The position numbers and the translations under genes were made by a program. Below are positions 31,541 to 44,028 of a stretch of 64,000 nt of DNA, in pieces (position 1 is the first letter of the stretch; each line of letters opens with the position of its first letter). Below the pieces are notes generated by a model. It was not told the origin of the DNA, searched no databases, and was given only the letters and a program-made list of their open reading frames with translations. Where the stretch lies: NCBI GenBank assembly GCA_027922465.2, contig BQMF02000331.1:1-64000 (forward strand), given 5' to 3'. Source of the stretch: Turritopsis dohrnii. Taxonomy: Eukaryota > Cnidaria > Hydrozoa > Anthoathecata > Oceaniidae.

Positions 31541-32065
31541 TTTTACGTAAAACAAATTGCAACACATAACCATATATCCAGGGATACAAAGGCAAGTAAC
31601 ATAACATTACATATAAATGCATATGTATAAAACCTTTCTACGGGTAAGCAAATATTGCAACTCAACTGAATAAAAGTTTTGTATAATCACTTTTTACTCA
31701 GACATGAGACACAACCAAACATCAAAACACCATCCCCTACTATTGACCGAAATCATATTTTTTATATGCAAAAGCTAAAAAACACATTTTACATAAAACA
31801 AATCATAACATAATGCAAAACTATATACCCAGGTACACAAAAGCCAATGACATTCCGCTTTATAATGACTATAAATGGGTATCCACAAAATATCAATCAA
31901 TACAGGAGCCGAATAAAAGCTTTCTAAAATAATTTTTTTGCTCGGGAGACAAAATGATAAAGAAACTGAATCATTAAGACGCTTAAGATATCTTAATATT
32001 GACAGATAACCTGATTTTTCATACACTAAAAATGAAACGTAACTTTCACTCAAAGCAAATTATAA
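31541..32065. repeat. Diverged tandem repeats of about 230-240 bp
   Basis: Blocks such as ACGTAAAACAAATTGCAACA, CCATATATCCAGGGATACAA and CACTTTTTACTCAGACATGAG in unit one (31541 on) recur in diverged form in unit two (about 31780 on: ACATAAAACAAATCATAACA, CTATATACCCAGGTACAC) and partially in a third (32035 on). They lie directly upstream of the Penelope coding sequence and may be its repeated 5' region. Confidence 0.6.
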
Positions 32066-32094
32066 CAAAAATAAAGCAAAAAAAAGTCTATATC

Positions 32095-32273
32095 ATGAAT
32101 TTAACAAACGAGATGAATCTTTTACTTCAAGAAAACAACAAAATGCAGATCATTCAAGAAAATCGACGAAATTGGAATAAATTACTTGACAATCGGAACG
32201 AGCTGTTTCGGAAGTACCACCGAACAGTTAGATTTCTCGACCTCTACACCGAATGTTTAAGAACGCGATGAGT
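32095..32273 (+). pseudogene. 5' coding fragment of the Penelope-like element
   Basis: Hydrophilic, Asn/Gln/Arg-rich frame (about MNLTNEMNLLLQENNKM onward) that leads into the insertion site. The frame meets TGA at the junction, and the right-hand part continues in another frame, so one small shift existed before or at the insertion. Confidence 0.5.
32258..32273. repeat. Left copy of 16-bp target site duplication
   Basis: TAAGAACGCGATGAGT, identical to 35891-35906. Confidence 0.9.
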
Positions 32274-35200
32274 GGCTTAATAATTTAATCTCAGTATAAG
32301 TAAAATTTACAAAACTCATAAAAACATCTAAATGAATGTATATTTACAACAAACTCTCTAAAATAAAAACATTTTATTATAATTCAAAAGATTAAAATAT
32401 TTACAAGTAAATTAAATAAGTTAGAAAAATAAAGCTAAATAAAGCTCTCTCAAAGGTATGACAGCAAAATTCAAAATCAAACTGAAAATACGTCTCAAAA
32501 GAATCTCGATTGTGACGTTTCGCAAAGTATACGTAAAAAATGTATACACTACTATTGACTGCTAATACGACAAGAGTATGAATCAGAGCCTGGCATCACT
32601 ACATGCAAGATCAAAATCTTCAGTTACATCAGAATTCATTTTGACAGAGCGAGAGCCCCTTAGACAGAGCAAAGTTGACCTCATGATCAGGAAAGATAAC
32701 TTGCATCTTATCCAGGCCATCACTTGGTCATATCTCTGCCCAGTCTTCTGGGCAACTCTCTCCGCCAAGAACTTGTGGTAAACTGAACATTCTTCGCTCA
32801 TTCCCCCGGTAATGGAGAAAACAAGTGGGGTGAATGAGCCATGTTCATTGTTTAACACTCGTTCGTTGTATTTCCTTTTCTTTTCTGACTCATATTTACT
32901 GTAAATAGCATTTAAAGGAGTGTTGATTTGAGACGGGGCATTTGTATTCGTCAGGCGCACATCAAAAAATGCCGATTGTCCTGGGCGCCAGAAACCTCTT
33001 GCTCTAATGTCTAGCCTTGATTCATCATTTTCTACAGGTAATAGTTTTGGTTCAATCTCAACGTCGTTGCATACTGTTTCCAATAGGTTGGCTTCAAAGT
33101 CTCTGACGTTGTTATATCTGATGGATATGAAGCCACCCTTCTTGCATGACATTGCATGGTTTACATCAAAGACATTCCCACATGCACACTTAGATGGAAG
33201 GTTCTTCACATTTTGGTTGTACCTCAATGCAAGAGCGTCTTGAAATTCTTGTTTAGAAAGATTGAAACCCTGTTCTTTCAGTGGCAGCACAGTCAACCAG
33301 CTTGAAGCCCCCTTTTCACTGTTTTGTTCAATTGCACGTAATTCTAATTTATTGAGCTCGTTGTTGGCTAATATCTCCTCTTCTCTTCGATGCTGCTTAA
33401 CTGTGGTAATCCTCTCTGCCCGAATACGTTTCACTTCATTCTTATCTGGAGTAACATCACTTTGGGCGATAATGGCAGCAACTAATGGGGCTGTGATGAC
33501 TTTTGACGTTTCAAAATCGATGGAAGCATTATCAACTAGTTTGGGAATTCCGAGACCATCGCTCTTTATGGATCGTTTGAATAGTTCTCTTTCCTTCTCG
33601 GAGATGGTATTTCCAAGTAATGATGGTAAAAACATATCAGTGATGATTGCATCTAGTGGTTTTAGGTATTCCTGCATTCCATCGATAGTTCGCATGAAGT
33701 AGCTAAATTTGTGTACTTCCCCATGGGTAAAAGCTGCAAACGCAGCTTGTGGTTCTGTCAGAGCGATTGTTGATAGCTTTTTCATTTCGTTGCACCATTT
33801 TTCCACTTTTTCGGAAACATATTCATCACGAAACTTTTTACTTCCGATACACGCACCCAGATGACGTTTGCCTGACGTTGTAAATTTAATCGAAGAGTCA
33901 TTAAAGATATCAATTGCAGTTTTCTGTATCACCTCAGTTTTTGAAATAATCCACGACTTGCTTTCGTTTACATAATAACCACATTTTTGTCCTTCTTCAA
34001 TTAAGATATCCCACCAACGCTTTAAAGGAGCGATTTTTCCAGCACCAGTGGCGTCATCAGCCAGCCATACCTGCTTAACCGCAGCCACTGATCGTAAATG
34101 GTTCTGCAAAAGCACGGTACTAATAGCATAAAATGGCATGGCCAAGTTGTCCCCTTGCGTAGTACCTTCCTGTGATAGTATTTCTTTCCCTTCACTGATT
34201 ATGAGCCGTGCTGGATTTCGGTACGTATTAATTAATATTGTTGCGAATTGAGGACATAAATATTGAATGTTATGGAGAGCCATCTGTCTATTCAATGCAT
34301 TGAATGCATTGCTAGCATCGACTAGAATAACGGCATCACAGTCTTCGTGTTCAAAGATTTGTCGCATGGCGTGTATCGCGGCTTCAGCCCCGCTTTCTAA
34401 GCCTGTTGCCACTTGCAATGGTCCGGCAATTTCCTGAATGTCATTTTTTAGAACCCAACCAACAGCTTTGCCAATTATTCGTCGAATAGTTTCTCCAATT
34501 CCGATGGGTCTGATACCTGGATTTTTGCTGAGTGGAATTAGCTTGCAAGCAACGTAGGCTTCTAAGGACGAGGGATCAATGACTGTTGTTGCAATTTTCT
34601 TTGCCATCGTAGCGATGTTCTCACATAATGCCTGCCCTTCGTGTTTGTATTTCTTACTACAGAGAATTGTTTTGAATTGTTCTGCATCAAGTTTTGAGGG
34701 TCCGGCAGCACCTTTTGTTTGTCGTGCTGCTATACGTATAAGATCGGTGTTGATGTTATCAAAGTAGAATCTTTCCACTTCTTGAATCGGACCTTGTAAG
34801 AGAGTCTCTTCCTGAGCAGGGGCAGGGGAAGGGTGCTTTTCCTTCAACTCTGTGATGGTTTCGGCGGTTGGTGGAAGGACACCATGTTCGTCGTCGTCAG
34901 ATAGGATCTTGAGTGCAGCAGAGACTTTTCCTTCTAACATAAGCTTTAGCGAAAAGTTTTGACGTATCAGTTTTTGTGCGTCTTTTACTTGTGGTGATGC
35001 TTTTCTGAATAGTTCTGCCTTCTTTCAACAAAACGTTTGTTTTGCCCTCCTTCCATAGCTGTAATCGTTCTGAAAGTTTGGTGTTATGTTCCTTCGCTTT
35101 ACTCTCCTTGGATGGTTTTTGGAGTAGTAAATTTGGAATTAACATAAAAACTTTAAGGGCTATATGGTGTAATTTTGTGTCCCTGTTAAACTGGTCAATC

Positions 35201-35890
35201 CAAAAGGAAAGTTCCAGAATAAATGACTTTGCAGCTTTTCCAGCAGGCAGCATAAATAAGTTTTTCTTCCAGAAAATCGTCTCATTATAAGCACTGTCAA
35301 TGAGGTCCACAAATTCGTTCCCGGGTATGTTATTTACAACTGTATTAGATTGAAGTTTGTTGCCATTGGCATATGTTGGCATATTTGCTGTTTGGTTTTT
35401 TGATTTGAATGTATTCTCATCGTTTTTATCAGTTAGTATAAGAGGTAACGCGTCTGTTTCTAGAAAGAGATCGGTTTCCACACGTTGTTCAACCTCTTGT
35501 ATCTCTGCGATGTTAATCGGGCAATTAGCTGAGTTGACACGTCTCACATAATTACGTTCTTTTCGCTTGCAATAAACATAATGTATATTACGTCCTTTGA
35601 GAGAGTCAAAAGCTCTCTTACAAATGTCACATGTAAAAACCATGTTCATTCAACATGTAGTAAGAAGTGTTTGCAGAATTTTCTGAGACATGCGATAAAT
35701 AATTTCTCAAGATACTTCCAAAAATACTTCATTCACAAGCGTATAACTTTGTGATAAGCTTCCTCCGGTATTTAAACAGCAATATATAACATTTACGAAT
35801 AATCCAAGCTAAGTAAACTACTCGGTTTTTCGTGATAACAATTTTATTCTTACGCTCTTCAAAACACGTCTTGCTTCCGTCACGTCCTCG
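32274..35890 (-). mobile_element. Retrotransposon with C2H2 finger, RT and restriction-like endonuclease, inserted in Penelope element
   Basis: A 3,617-bp insertion bounded by the 16-bp direct repeats. In its own orientation (minus) it has a 5' untranslated region of about 240 bp, a two-frame coding region 35649-32583 and a 3' region of about 310 bp ending ATTATTAAGCC without poly(A). The identical flanks show target-primed insertion as one event after the Penelope element. The end structure without LTRs and with a restriction-like nuclease suggests the early-branching non-LTR group (R2/R4/NeSL-like), although the family assignment is not certain. Confidence 0.82.
32583..35649 (-). pseudogene. 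C2H2-RT-restriction-like endonuclease protein, one frameshift
   Basis: First frame (35649-34897, 250 residues): an N-terminal C2H2 finger (CDICKRAF...HYVYC) and a conserved block WKKNLFMLPAGKAAKSFI, LLLQKPSKESKAKEH, EGRTIQKS. Second frame (34940-32583, 785 residues): MLEGKVSAALKILSDD, an RT core with AACKLIPLSK-like region (VACKLIPLSKNPGIRPIG), VDASNAFNALNRQ, GTTQGDNLAMPFYA and catalytic WLADDATGAG, then a CxC...HxxxC knuckle (CACGNVFDVNHAMSC) and a PD-(D/E)XK-like nuclease (RLDIRARGF, AFFDVRL). The two frames should be one: FAK is followed by LMLEGK in relatives, and here one extra base at AAAGCTTATG (about 34941-34945) shifts the frame. It is probably a single mutation, but a programmed +1 shift cannot be excluded. 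Otherwise every motif is intact, pointing to a young copy. Confidence 0.85.
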
Positions 35891-35906
35891 TAAGAACGCG
35901 ATGAGT
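35891..35906. repeat. Right copy of 16-bp target site duplication
   Basis: TAAGAACGCGATGAGT, identical to 32258-32273. Confidence 0.9.
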
Positions 35907-38685
35907 TGTATATTCCCCGTAAATTTCGACAAGAGAAAATGCATGTCCGTAACGCAGCAGAATCACCAGTCATAAAGAAATTAGAACTGCAACGATTTCA
36001 AGCCGAATGTGAAATTCTTCGCATCCGTAGAGATAATTTCCAATCCGATATTGAAGAGATAGACAAGTCAATCGAAGAGGATTTTCTTAAATGTACCACC
36101 AACGTCAATATTCAATCAACCCTTCTAAGTGGCTATAACAACTTCAAACAAAAGGATATCGACCAAGTCACTCGTAAATAGGACAAAAAAGTTGAAAGCA
36201 TTCGAAAATCTTTTGAAACAGACCGAGCAAACAACAAAACGATCAACACACGAATAGTTACAGAAAACAACGATTTAAATGAAACTCCATCACCTGAATC
36301 GTATGAAGACTCACCGCAAAACACCGTCCCACGTAACTAATTTGACCAAAATAAAACAAGTGAATCAGCCATTAACCAGGAAAACACCGACGAAACTTCA
36401 AAAAACGTGAAACGCAGCCCTCGAAAAACAAGAAAGAAAACTGCCATCAAAAAATAATCAACGTCTCCAGCTTCAAACCATCAACCGCTCACTTATCACT
36501 TCTACGAAAAGGCCCGAAATTTACACCTAGTACCAAAGGTAATTTTTTCACACCAAAAGTAGACGTTAAAGCTTTCACTAGGTTAATTATACAAGATAAA
36601 TTTAAGGATCTACATAACGATGATGAATCGATATTTCGTAATAAATCAAAGAAAGAGTTTAAAAGTAACAATGAAAAACTTAGCAACATCATAAGCGAAA
36701 TCAATAACTTAGAGCCCGAAAACATTCAATATCGGGATAACCTTACAACGGTGGAGAGAAAAGCATTATTAGAGCTCCAGAACAATCCTTCAATCACCAT
36801 CAAAAAAGCCGATAAGGGAGGCAGCTGGGTGATCATGGATACAGATTACTATCGTGATGTCTTAGTATATGACAGTCATCTCAACACAAATTCCTACTCC
36901 AAAATTGACGATAAATGTGACATAACTGTAATGAAAAAACTGAAAGCTCATGTATCCAAATATTGTGACTGTCTGACTGAAAAAGAGATGGACTACATCA
37001 CTAATTTTGAATGGAAAACAAGTAATTTTTACGTTTTACCGAAAGTTCACAAATGCAATTCAATCAGTTTAAAAGTAAGAGAATCAAACTCGGACTATGT
37101 TGAAATTTTAAGACCATCAGATCTGAAAGGCAGGCCGATTGTAGCAGGTTGTAATGCCCCAACACAACGATTGAGTGAGATGTTAGAAAAGATTCTACAG
37201 CCTTTATCAAAACAAGTAAAAACATTTATAAAAGATGATTGGCATTTTATACGAAGTCTACCACAAGATCTTAAATACGACGATGTGTTATTATATAGCG
37301 TAGACATCTCAAGTTTATATACCAACATACGACATGAATTAGGAATAGAGGCAGTTAAATACTGGGTGAAAAAATATCGAACACTTATCGCTGATAGATT
37401 TAGTGAAAGTTTTATTATAGACAGTCTGTTATTTGTTTTAGAAAACAACAACTTTTTATTCGATGGATCCCATCACCATCAAAACAATGGCACTGCAATG
37501 GGAACAAAGACAGCACCACCCTATGCATGTCTAACTGTTGCTTATTTAGAGGAAGTAAAACTTTTCCCCGAAATTCTACCTAAGCATTTTAGTCAACAAC
37601 AATGTAACTGGATCGAAAACAATTTGAAACGATACATGGATGATGGTTTTATCGCTTTGTTACGATCTATCAACCTACCAACATTCATGCAATGTCTTAA
37701 TTCAATGCACTAATTTCACTGAGGAAAAGGCTCAGATTTTGTACGAAAATGGAATCGAATTGCAAAAACTAAATTTTCTAGACGTATCTGTAATCTTAAC
37801 TAAAGATAATATTTTAAAGACGGACATTTTTTACAAAAGTACCACGCACACGATTATTTGAATTATCGAAGCAGTCATCCACAACACACAAAAAACAATG
37901 TACCGTACAATCTTGCAAAACGAATCATCTGTTTTGTATCCGATGGTACTGTTATGGAAGAGAGACTAAAGGAACTAAAATATTTTTTGATCAGCTGCGA
38001 CTATCCTAAAGAAATAATTGATAAAGGAATTTTCAACGCCCGGCTCCAGGGCCCAGCACCTAAGCCTCAAGCCAAAACTGTTATTCCTTTGGTCACTACT
38101 CATTTTTGCAATTTATCTTCCGAAAATATTGTTCGTAAATCGAAGTTTTTACTAAACACAAGTTATGATGAAGATTTGAAAGACACCTTCAAGGACTGCC
38201 GAATAATTTTATCTGAACGCCAACCAAAGAACCTTTTACGCACATTGACTTCTTCCAGCTTCTCTTCTGAAATCCAATCAAAACCAGAAAAACTCGTCAA
38301 GAAATGTACTGATATTAGATGCAAAATATGTCAGCTATATCTACAAGAGACTGATAGTTTCGTTACCGCCAACCAAAACATTTGGAGAGTTGATAAACAA
38401 ATGAATTGCCACTCGAAAAATGTAATTTACTTTTTAACATGTAATGGTTGCGATGGTAAAACCTCGTACATCGGTAAAACCAACAATATTAGATTACGAA
38501 CAAATGGACATATTTCAACTTGTAGAACTGGGAGAGGTAGCGACATTTTCGACCAACACAATTACCGGTGCAGAAACAGCTCAATGCAAGAACCGTATTT
38601 TAAATTGTTTTTAATGTTTACCACAATGGAGGAGAGTTTAATTACATACGAAAATCACTTTCACAAACTTGGTCTGGAACAATGA
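35891..38685 (+). pseudogene. Penelope-like element RT and GIY-YIG nuclease, several frameshifts
   Basis: 35906-36181 encodes a coiled N-terminal piece (KKLELQRFQAECEILRIRRD). Stops and shifts follow to about 36455. From there a frame open without ATG reads INVSSFKPSTAHLSLLRKG and VKAFTR, typical of Penelope RT, continuing with IKKADKGGSWVIMD, FYVLPKVHK, LYSVDISSLYTNI, NNGTAMGTKTAPPYA and KRYMDDGFI (catalytic YMDD near 37633) to about 37705. A shift leads to LNFLDVSVILTKDNILKTDI; another near 37845 gives LNYRSSHPQHTKNNVPYNLA. The last frame runs to 38685 with CTDIRCKICQ, then a GIY-YIG nuclease (NVIYFLTCNGCDGKTSYIGK, RLRTNGHI). Both catalytic domains retain their signatures, but at least three frameshifts inactivate it. 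Confidence 0.88.
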
Positions 38686-39259
38686 ACCGGCAATAAAAAT
38701 TAATGACACCATTTTTAAAAAATTTTATTTAACAGAAACATTTTACAAGAAACATTACGCAGCTGACGAAAATAAATGAAAGGCCTTCTGTGTAATTTTT
38801 AAATGTATATAACCGTATATTATTGAATAAATTCATACAAAAAGAATTTTGGTTCACTTTCATTTTACCCGTATTTGTTATTAGTTTTCACGATATTATG
38901 TATGTATATGTGTACATAGTATCATGTGTAAAGAATTATCAGAGGTTAACTGGAGCAGAACCGCAGCCATACAAAAGTAAACATTGAATAACATTACAAA
39001 ATAAGAATTGTAAATAAATTGATACCTTTCCAGCTTCTTTTGTGCCAAAGTTCCATTGGACAGAATTATCAAAATGACTAATACGTTCCTTAACCAATCA
39101 TCAAGAGCATGATTTTAAACCATGAGTTACATTTCTTCATTATATGTATTTTTTTTAATTTTGCTGGTCTATAAGAAAAAAGATTTCAAATGTTTCATGA
39201 CATAAAATGATAATTGCAACGATAATGATTCTAAAACTGATTATAAACTAGTTGGTAAA

Positions 39260-40968
39260 GTGGTTTTCGAATGGATAGTTTTACGTTGTAGTAGTGAAGA
39301 CAACAGGCGTCTTTTCACCAGAGCTCGCAACGACTGTAAAAAAGTCATTGAGGAGGCTAAACGCACCTATCGAAATCTGGTCCATAATCGGCTTATATCT
39401 GAATCTATTGGGTCTCGTGATTTCTGGCGTATCTATCGGAGCTTTTAAGGTTAAGTCTTTGATTCCACCACTCTTCAATGGTCCTGAGGTGTTGACATCT
39501 GCTGTTAGTAAGGCGGAGCTCTTTGCTAAACAGTTCAGCAGGAACTCGACTCTTGATGACACTGGTCATGTCTTGCCCGATAATGACCCCAGAACTGACG
39601 TGGATTTGTCTTCTCTGAACATAACTCCTAAGATGGTTTCGGATGTTATTAGTTCTCTCGACTCTTCTAAGGCTACTGGTCCCGACGAAATCCCTGTAAT
39701 CGTTCTGCAAAAATGCTCGCCTGAACTCTCTCCCATACTCTGTAGGCTATTCAGGAAGTGCATCGATGAATCTTGTTTTCCTTCTTGTTGGAAGATTGCT
39801 TCTGTTGTGCCTGTTTTCAAAAACTCTGGTGAGAGATTGTACCCTTTATGCTATCTTCCTATTAGTTTTCTATCTGTTATTAGTAAGATCTTCGAATCAT
39901 TGATCAACTCTTCCATCACCCATCATCTGGAATCTCTTCATCTGTTCTCTGATCACCAGTATGGTTTCCGTTCTGGTCGTTCCACTGCTGATGTTCTGAC
40001 CGTCATCTCTGAACGTGTATGTCAGTCCCTCAATGCTTGTGGTGAGACACGAGCTATTCCTCTTGACATCTCCAAGGCATTCGACAAGGTTTGGCATCGT
40101 GGCCTTCTTCGCAACTTCTTCACAACTTCTTACTCTATTAATTCAGGGGTGTCTCAAGGTTCTGTCCTTGGTCCAACCCTCTTTCTCATTTTCATCAACG
40201 ACCTTCCCGATTGTATTCTCAGCAAACTTGCTATCTACCCTGGCGACACTACTCTTTACTCGTCTCTTGAAAGGACTAAGGACTTGTTTGATACGGTTGA
40301 AATGGCTGCTGAGTTGGAGGACGATCTTAGGACAGTAGTTGAATGGGGTCAATCTGCTGCTATGAAGGTTGGCTCACTTTTTCGGGTCCGTCACTTACTT
40401 TCGGCTAAATCTATCATTTACATGTTTAAGGCCACTATTCGCCCTTGTCTTGAGTACTGCTGCCACCTTTGGGCTGGAGCCTCTGCTCATTGTCTTCATC
40501 TTCTCGATCATATTCAGAAGCGCTTAGTTAACTTAGTTGGCCCTGATCTTTGTGTTAATCTTCACCCCCTCTCAAATCGGAGAAACGTTGCTTCCCTGTC
40601 TCTTTTCTATAAATACTTTCATGGGCATTGTTCGGATGACTTGCATCAACTGACTCCTTCCCCTAAGACTTTCTCTCGGAACACTCGCCTCTCTTCGAAT
40701 TCTCATCATTTGACTGTTCAGGTCCCAACTTGCCATAAGAACTTTTATTCATCTAGCTTTTTCCCTCGGACTGCTCGCCTCTGGAATTCTCTCCCTCATA
40801 GTTGTTTTCCTGCTGAGTATGATCTGCAATCTTTTAAATCCAAGGTTAACCGCCACCTTGCTCTGTCTTTATAACTGTTCTTCCTTTTCTCATCTTTTAG
40901 CTCTCTGCCTAGTAGTGGCTTCGGCCTTGCAGGGAGCAACTCATTAAAAAAAAAAAAAAAAAAAAAAA
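39260..40968 (+). pseudogene. 5'-truncated LINE (jockey/CR1-like RT) with poly(A) tail
   Basis: 39260-39448 encodes the usual stretch before the RT (ARNDCKKVIEEAKRTYRNLV, SRDFWRIYRSF). A frameshift near 39445 passes into the long frame ending at 40874: IPPLFNGPEVLTSAVSKAEL, DSSKATGPDEIP, SSVISKIFESL-like region, YGFRSGRSTADVL, ISKAFDKVWHRGLL, GVSQGSVLGPTLFLIFINDL. Two internal deletions are visible: after LLRNFF the thumb-side segment is missing, and between AAMK and VGSLFRVRHLL about a hundred residues are missing. The catalytic box reads YPGD instead of YADD, so the enzyme is dead. The C-terminal block (FFPRTARLWNSLPHSCFP) is intact. A run of about 24 A at 40946-40968 marks the 3' end. I could not find a target duplication. 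Confidence 0.88.
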
Positions 40969-40969
40969 T

Positions 40970-41740
40970 GTTTCTATGTAGATACAAGTCAAAAGGAAGT
41001 GCAGCAATCTGTAATACATAAAAAGTTACAAAGCAGCAGATCTAGAAAAAAAATACATAGCTATTTAGAAACTTATTCACGTTTGGCTTCTTCTCTCAAC
41101 TTAAAATCACACTGAACGTATTGTAAACAAAAACCTAGAAAACTATTCTTACCAGTAAAGAATAATATAAAACCATTTAACTTATTATACATCATTTTGT
41201 ATAAGGAATAAAAAAAGACGAGTGAAGGCTACTGTAAAAAGAAACTTGCAAGTATACATAAAAATGATACGAGTTCTGCAATGCCTGCAGCCAACCTTCT
41301 GAACGTGTATTAGCCAAATTCCAAATCGGGGGTCTGATCTCTAATGTGGGGAAATTTTTACAATATCCGCCATATTTGTTGTGATTGATAAGCGATTCAA
41401 GCAGACAGACGGTACAAACCAAATAGTTTTACTGGAATTGCACTGTTTTAACAACTTTAAAGAAAAAGATAAGAATGGGATGACCTTGAAGTATTATAGA
41501 TGGCCAAGAGACAAAAATATGTTTTATGTGCTGCACATTGTAGATCAGGGGAAAGAAAATCACCGCACGACTTTCCGAAATCTTATTATTATTCCTGCTG
41601 AAGCACCACAGTATCAGCTATTGGAAATAAAGTACACTAGAGCAAAAAAAAGCTATGAACTGTAGTAAATTACCAGCAGAAGACAAAAACTAGTTTTTAA
41701 AACTATACAAGAAATAAACTGACAACCGCAACCCAGCATC
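40970..41740. other. No confident gene; one uncertain ORF
   Basis: A 94-residue frame at 41381-41665 (plus) has no recognisable domain and no good splice context. I leave it as probably accidental. Confidence 0.35.
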
Positions 41741-41744
41741 ATTT

Positions 41745-42020
41745 ATATACCTAGCAAAATTTGCAAGCTGACATGGAGCGTTTCAGCACTTTCGAAATAA
41801 CCAAGCTGTGATGCTATGTGAAGTGGTGTCAAGTAGTTACATTGTTTGTTGATGAAATGAGGTGCGGAGTTTATGAAGAAGGTAAATGTAGAGGAAGAAT
41901 TATTACGTGCAGCAAAATGAAGTGCTGCTGATCCATATATTTGTGCGTCCCTTCTATTTCTGCACCTCTGTACACCAATAATCGAGCAATCAAGAGTTTG
42001 TTGTTGAGAAGAGAAGCAGC
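41745..42020 (-). pseudogene. Ankyrin-repeat fragment with frameshift
   Basis: On the minus strand, 42020-41955 reads NNKLLIARLLVYRGAEIEG, half of an ankyrin repeat. A shift of frame near 41945 then gives YGSAALHFAARNNSSS, FINSAPHFINKQC and LTPLHIASQLGYFES, two more ankyrin helices, before TAA. The ALHFAA and TPLHIA cores are diagnostic. One frameshift and the abrupt stop suggest a pseudogene, though a splice site at the frame change cannot be ruled out. Confidence 0.65.
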
Positions 42021-42719
42021 CATTAAAAGTGAGAAATGTATATATTATCCTCGCGGAATGGGGAATGTGTTCAGTGATATATACCCAGAGAGAAAACAGG
42101 ATTCCTGGTTTTTGTCGAGGAAGAGCACAAATTAACGATAGATAGGGGATTCACTAGTGTGCAAGATCTGTGTGTCATTAAAGGTATTCATTTAAACTGA
42201 CCTAAACAAAAGGACACTGAAAATGAAATTCAGTGCAACTTGCTTCGAACAGAATCCACATTGAACGATTTAATGCTAAAGTTGGGGACTGGACTATTAT
42301 ATTAAACAAAGTGGACAAAATGGACTAATTGAGTGTACAGTATGACAAATGCTTTGTCATATTATTAACTTACGTTACTACCAATTGGAACAAAAAATTA
42401 AAAGACAATGTGATGGTAACAAATTTATGATGAACGGATGTATTCTAAGTTTCTACTTGATATTTTTTTATGATACATAATGAAAAATCTCAAACTGGTC
42501 AATGTTGATAAAAGGTGTCTAATGTAAAATCCAATGTTCTTTGCCTGACAGGACCTTCTCTCAGTTACAAATTTTTTCTGTAAACTTTAGCCTTCCCGCT
42601 TCTTTTGCACATATACGGATGTGATGTGAACCAGCAGGGGTTAGAGATTTTTGAAATTTGTTGGTAATATTAACAATTAGGATTTTACATTAGTAAAACA
42701 ACTTTATGACAATATATCT

Positions 42720-42910
42720 TTCTCTGAAATAATGTTGTGTATTAGTTTGTCTTCAGCTTGTCGTCCATCAAAATGTTTGTTTATTTCTGACCATTTGTCA
42801 CTTGGAATGTTCAAAAATGTTTCTTGAAATTCTACCTACTTCATGTATGTATCGATAGTCTCCAAATAGCCTCTCATTTAATTTAGACAGATGTGCTAAA
42901 AATGTTGTAT
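42720..42910 (-). pseudogene. Unidentified coding relic
   Basis: Minus-strand frames read LAHLSKLNERLFGDYRYIHE and, one base shifted, VEFQETFLNIPSDKWSEINK followed by RQAEDKLIHNIIS. The composition is protein-like and the two frames join after a single shift, reminiscent of a hAT-type transposase middle region, but I cannot assign it. The rest of 42100-43540 shows only the AT microsatellite at 43306-43340. Confidence 0.25.
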
Positions 42911-43543
42911 CACAGATGATTGTCTTCCAACTTTTGAGTTTGATAACACTGAATTAAGATGTTCAGATGAACCATTGTTTCGAAGCCAATCATTAATCTG
43001 ATCTTTCGTGAAATTTGCAATGTTTTCCATGTTATTAAACCCCTAGTTTTCTCAACACAACTGTCTACATTTACAAAAACAGAAATGAAAGCCGCTTTTA
43101 AGCTACCATTTTGAAGCTACCAATTCCCTCCAAAACATCGCGACAGCGTTTTGGAATTTGGCTAATTTTCCGAAGCAGCACTCCGTTTCATACTGGTTAT
43201 GCTGGACCAAGTATTTCAAAACTAACACCCTCAATCGAAAAAAATCTTTCACAGTTAGGAAGGAAAAAGAAAGTGTCGTCAGACTGAAAACTGTATTAAT
43301 TTTGGAATAATATAGTAATATAATAATATAATAATATAATTCCCTGCTTCAGGTTCAATGCTCCAACTAAATGACCGAATTTCAGCCTAAATCCGTCCCT
43401 GAGAAGTACTTGCGTTATCAACAAAGTATATTTGTCACCTAATGACTCTAAGGAACCGTTGTGGACAGATGATTTCCACCCACAATTAAACATAAAATTC
43501 AATACAAAAGATGAGTAATTGCCCTTTCATGTGAGCAGTATAA

Positions 43544-43940
43544 GGTGCTGGTTACACGGAAGAAATTGCCCCGCTTAGCCGGGACGGGACGTTTTAACGA
43601 GATCTCGTTATTGCATTCATTTCTTTTGTTTTATCAGATTTGGGTTATATGATAAAAAATCATCCCGCTTAAACGGGATCTCGCTTGCAGAGAAGCAGGA
43701 TCTCGCCTTGTCGTGACGTTTTTTGCTCACATAACACCGAGACGATTTAAGATTTTATCTGACATCAGCCGCATGCACATGATAAATATGAATTTCAAAG
43801 CAAGCTTTATAGATGGCGGATAAAATTCTGTCTCGCTTTGCCGGGATGGGTTTTTTTTCATGGAACCTCGGGACAAAGAACACCCATAAAGAATTTTTGT
43901 CCTGACTAAGCGGGATAATTTTTTTCATATAACCAGCCCC
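43544..43940. mobile_element. MITE, copy 1 of the GGGGCTG family (PIF/Harbinger-like)
   Basis: Ends GGTGCTGGTTACACG (left) and the inverse of GGGGCTGGTTATATG (right), flanked by TAA on both sides (43541-43543 and 43941-43943). Inside are several GAGATCTCG/CGGGATCTCGCTT and CCCGCTTAxxCGGGA palindromic motifs. It shares ends and internal motifs with copies at 59283-59622 and 60049-60413. The 3-bp TAA/TTA duplications fit PIF/Harbinger-type integration. This copy is the most diverged. Confidence 0.75.
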
Positions 43941-44028
43941 TAAGAGTGTTTGTAGTGAAGACATATTGATATGTTGGTATGTTTTTTAATATGAATATAT
44001 GTTTTTTTAAACAGTTTTAAAAACTATA

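Larger units (their letters stand above)
31999..38690 (+). mobile_element. Penelope-like element split by a nested retrotransposon
   Basis: Left part 31999-32273 and right part 35891-38690 belong together: the left frame ends with ELFRKYHRTVRFLDLYTECL and the right one begins DELYIPRKFRQEKMH; the 16-bp sequence TAAGAACGCGATGAGT is present on both sides of the insertion. The coding region then continues through a coiled, charged N-terminal part, RT and GIY-YIG nuclease. The host sequence around it is AT-rich. An AATAAA lies near 38690 and another near 38829. Confidence 0.82.

Noticed and set aside
34579..35551. Several plus-strand ORFs over the RT element
   Set aside because: They are antisense shadows of the finger/RT coding frames.
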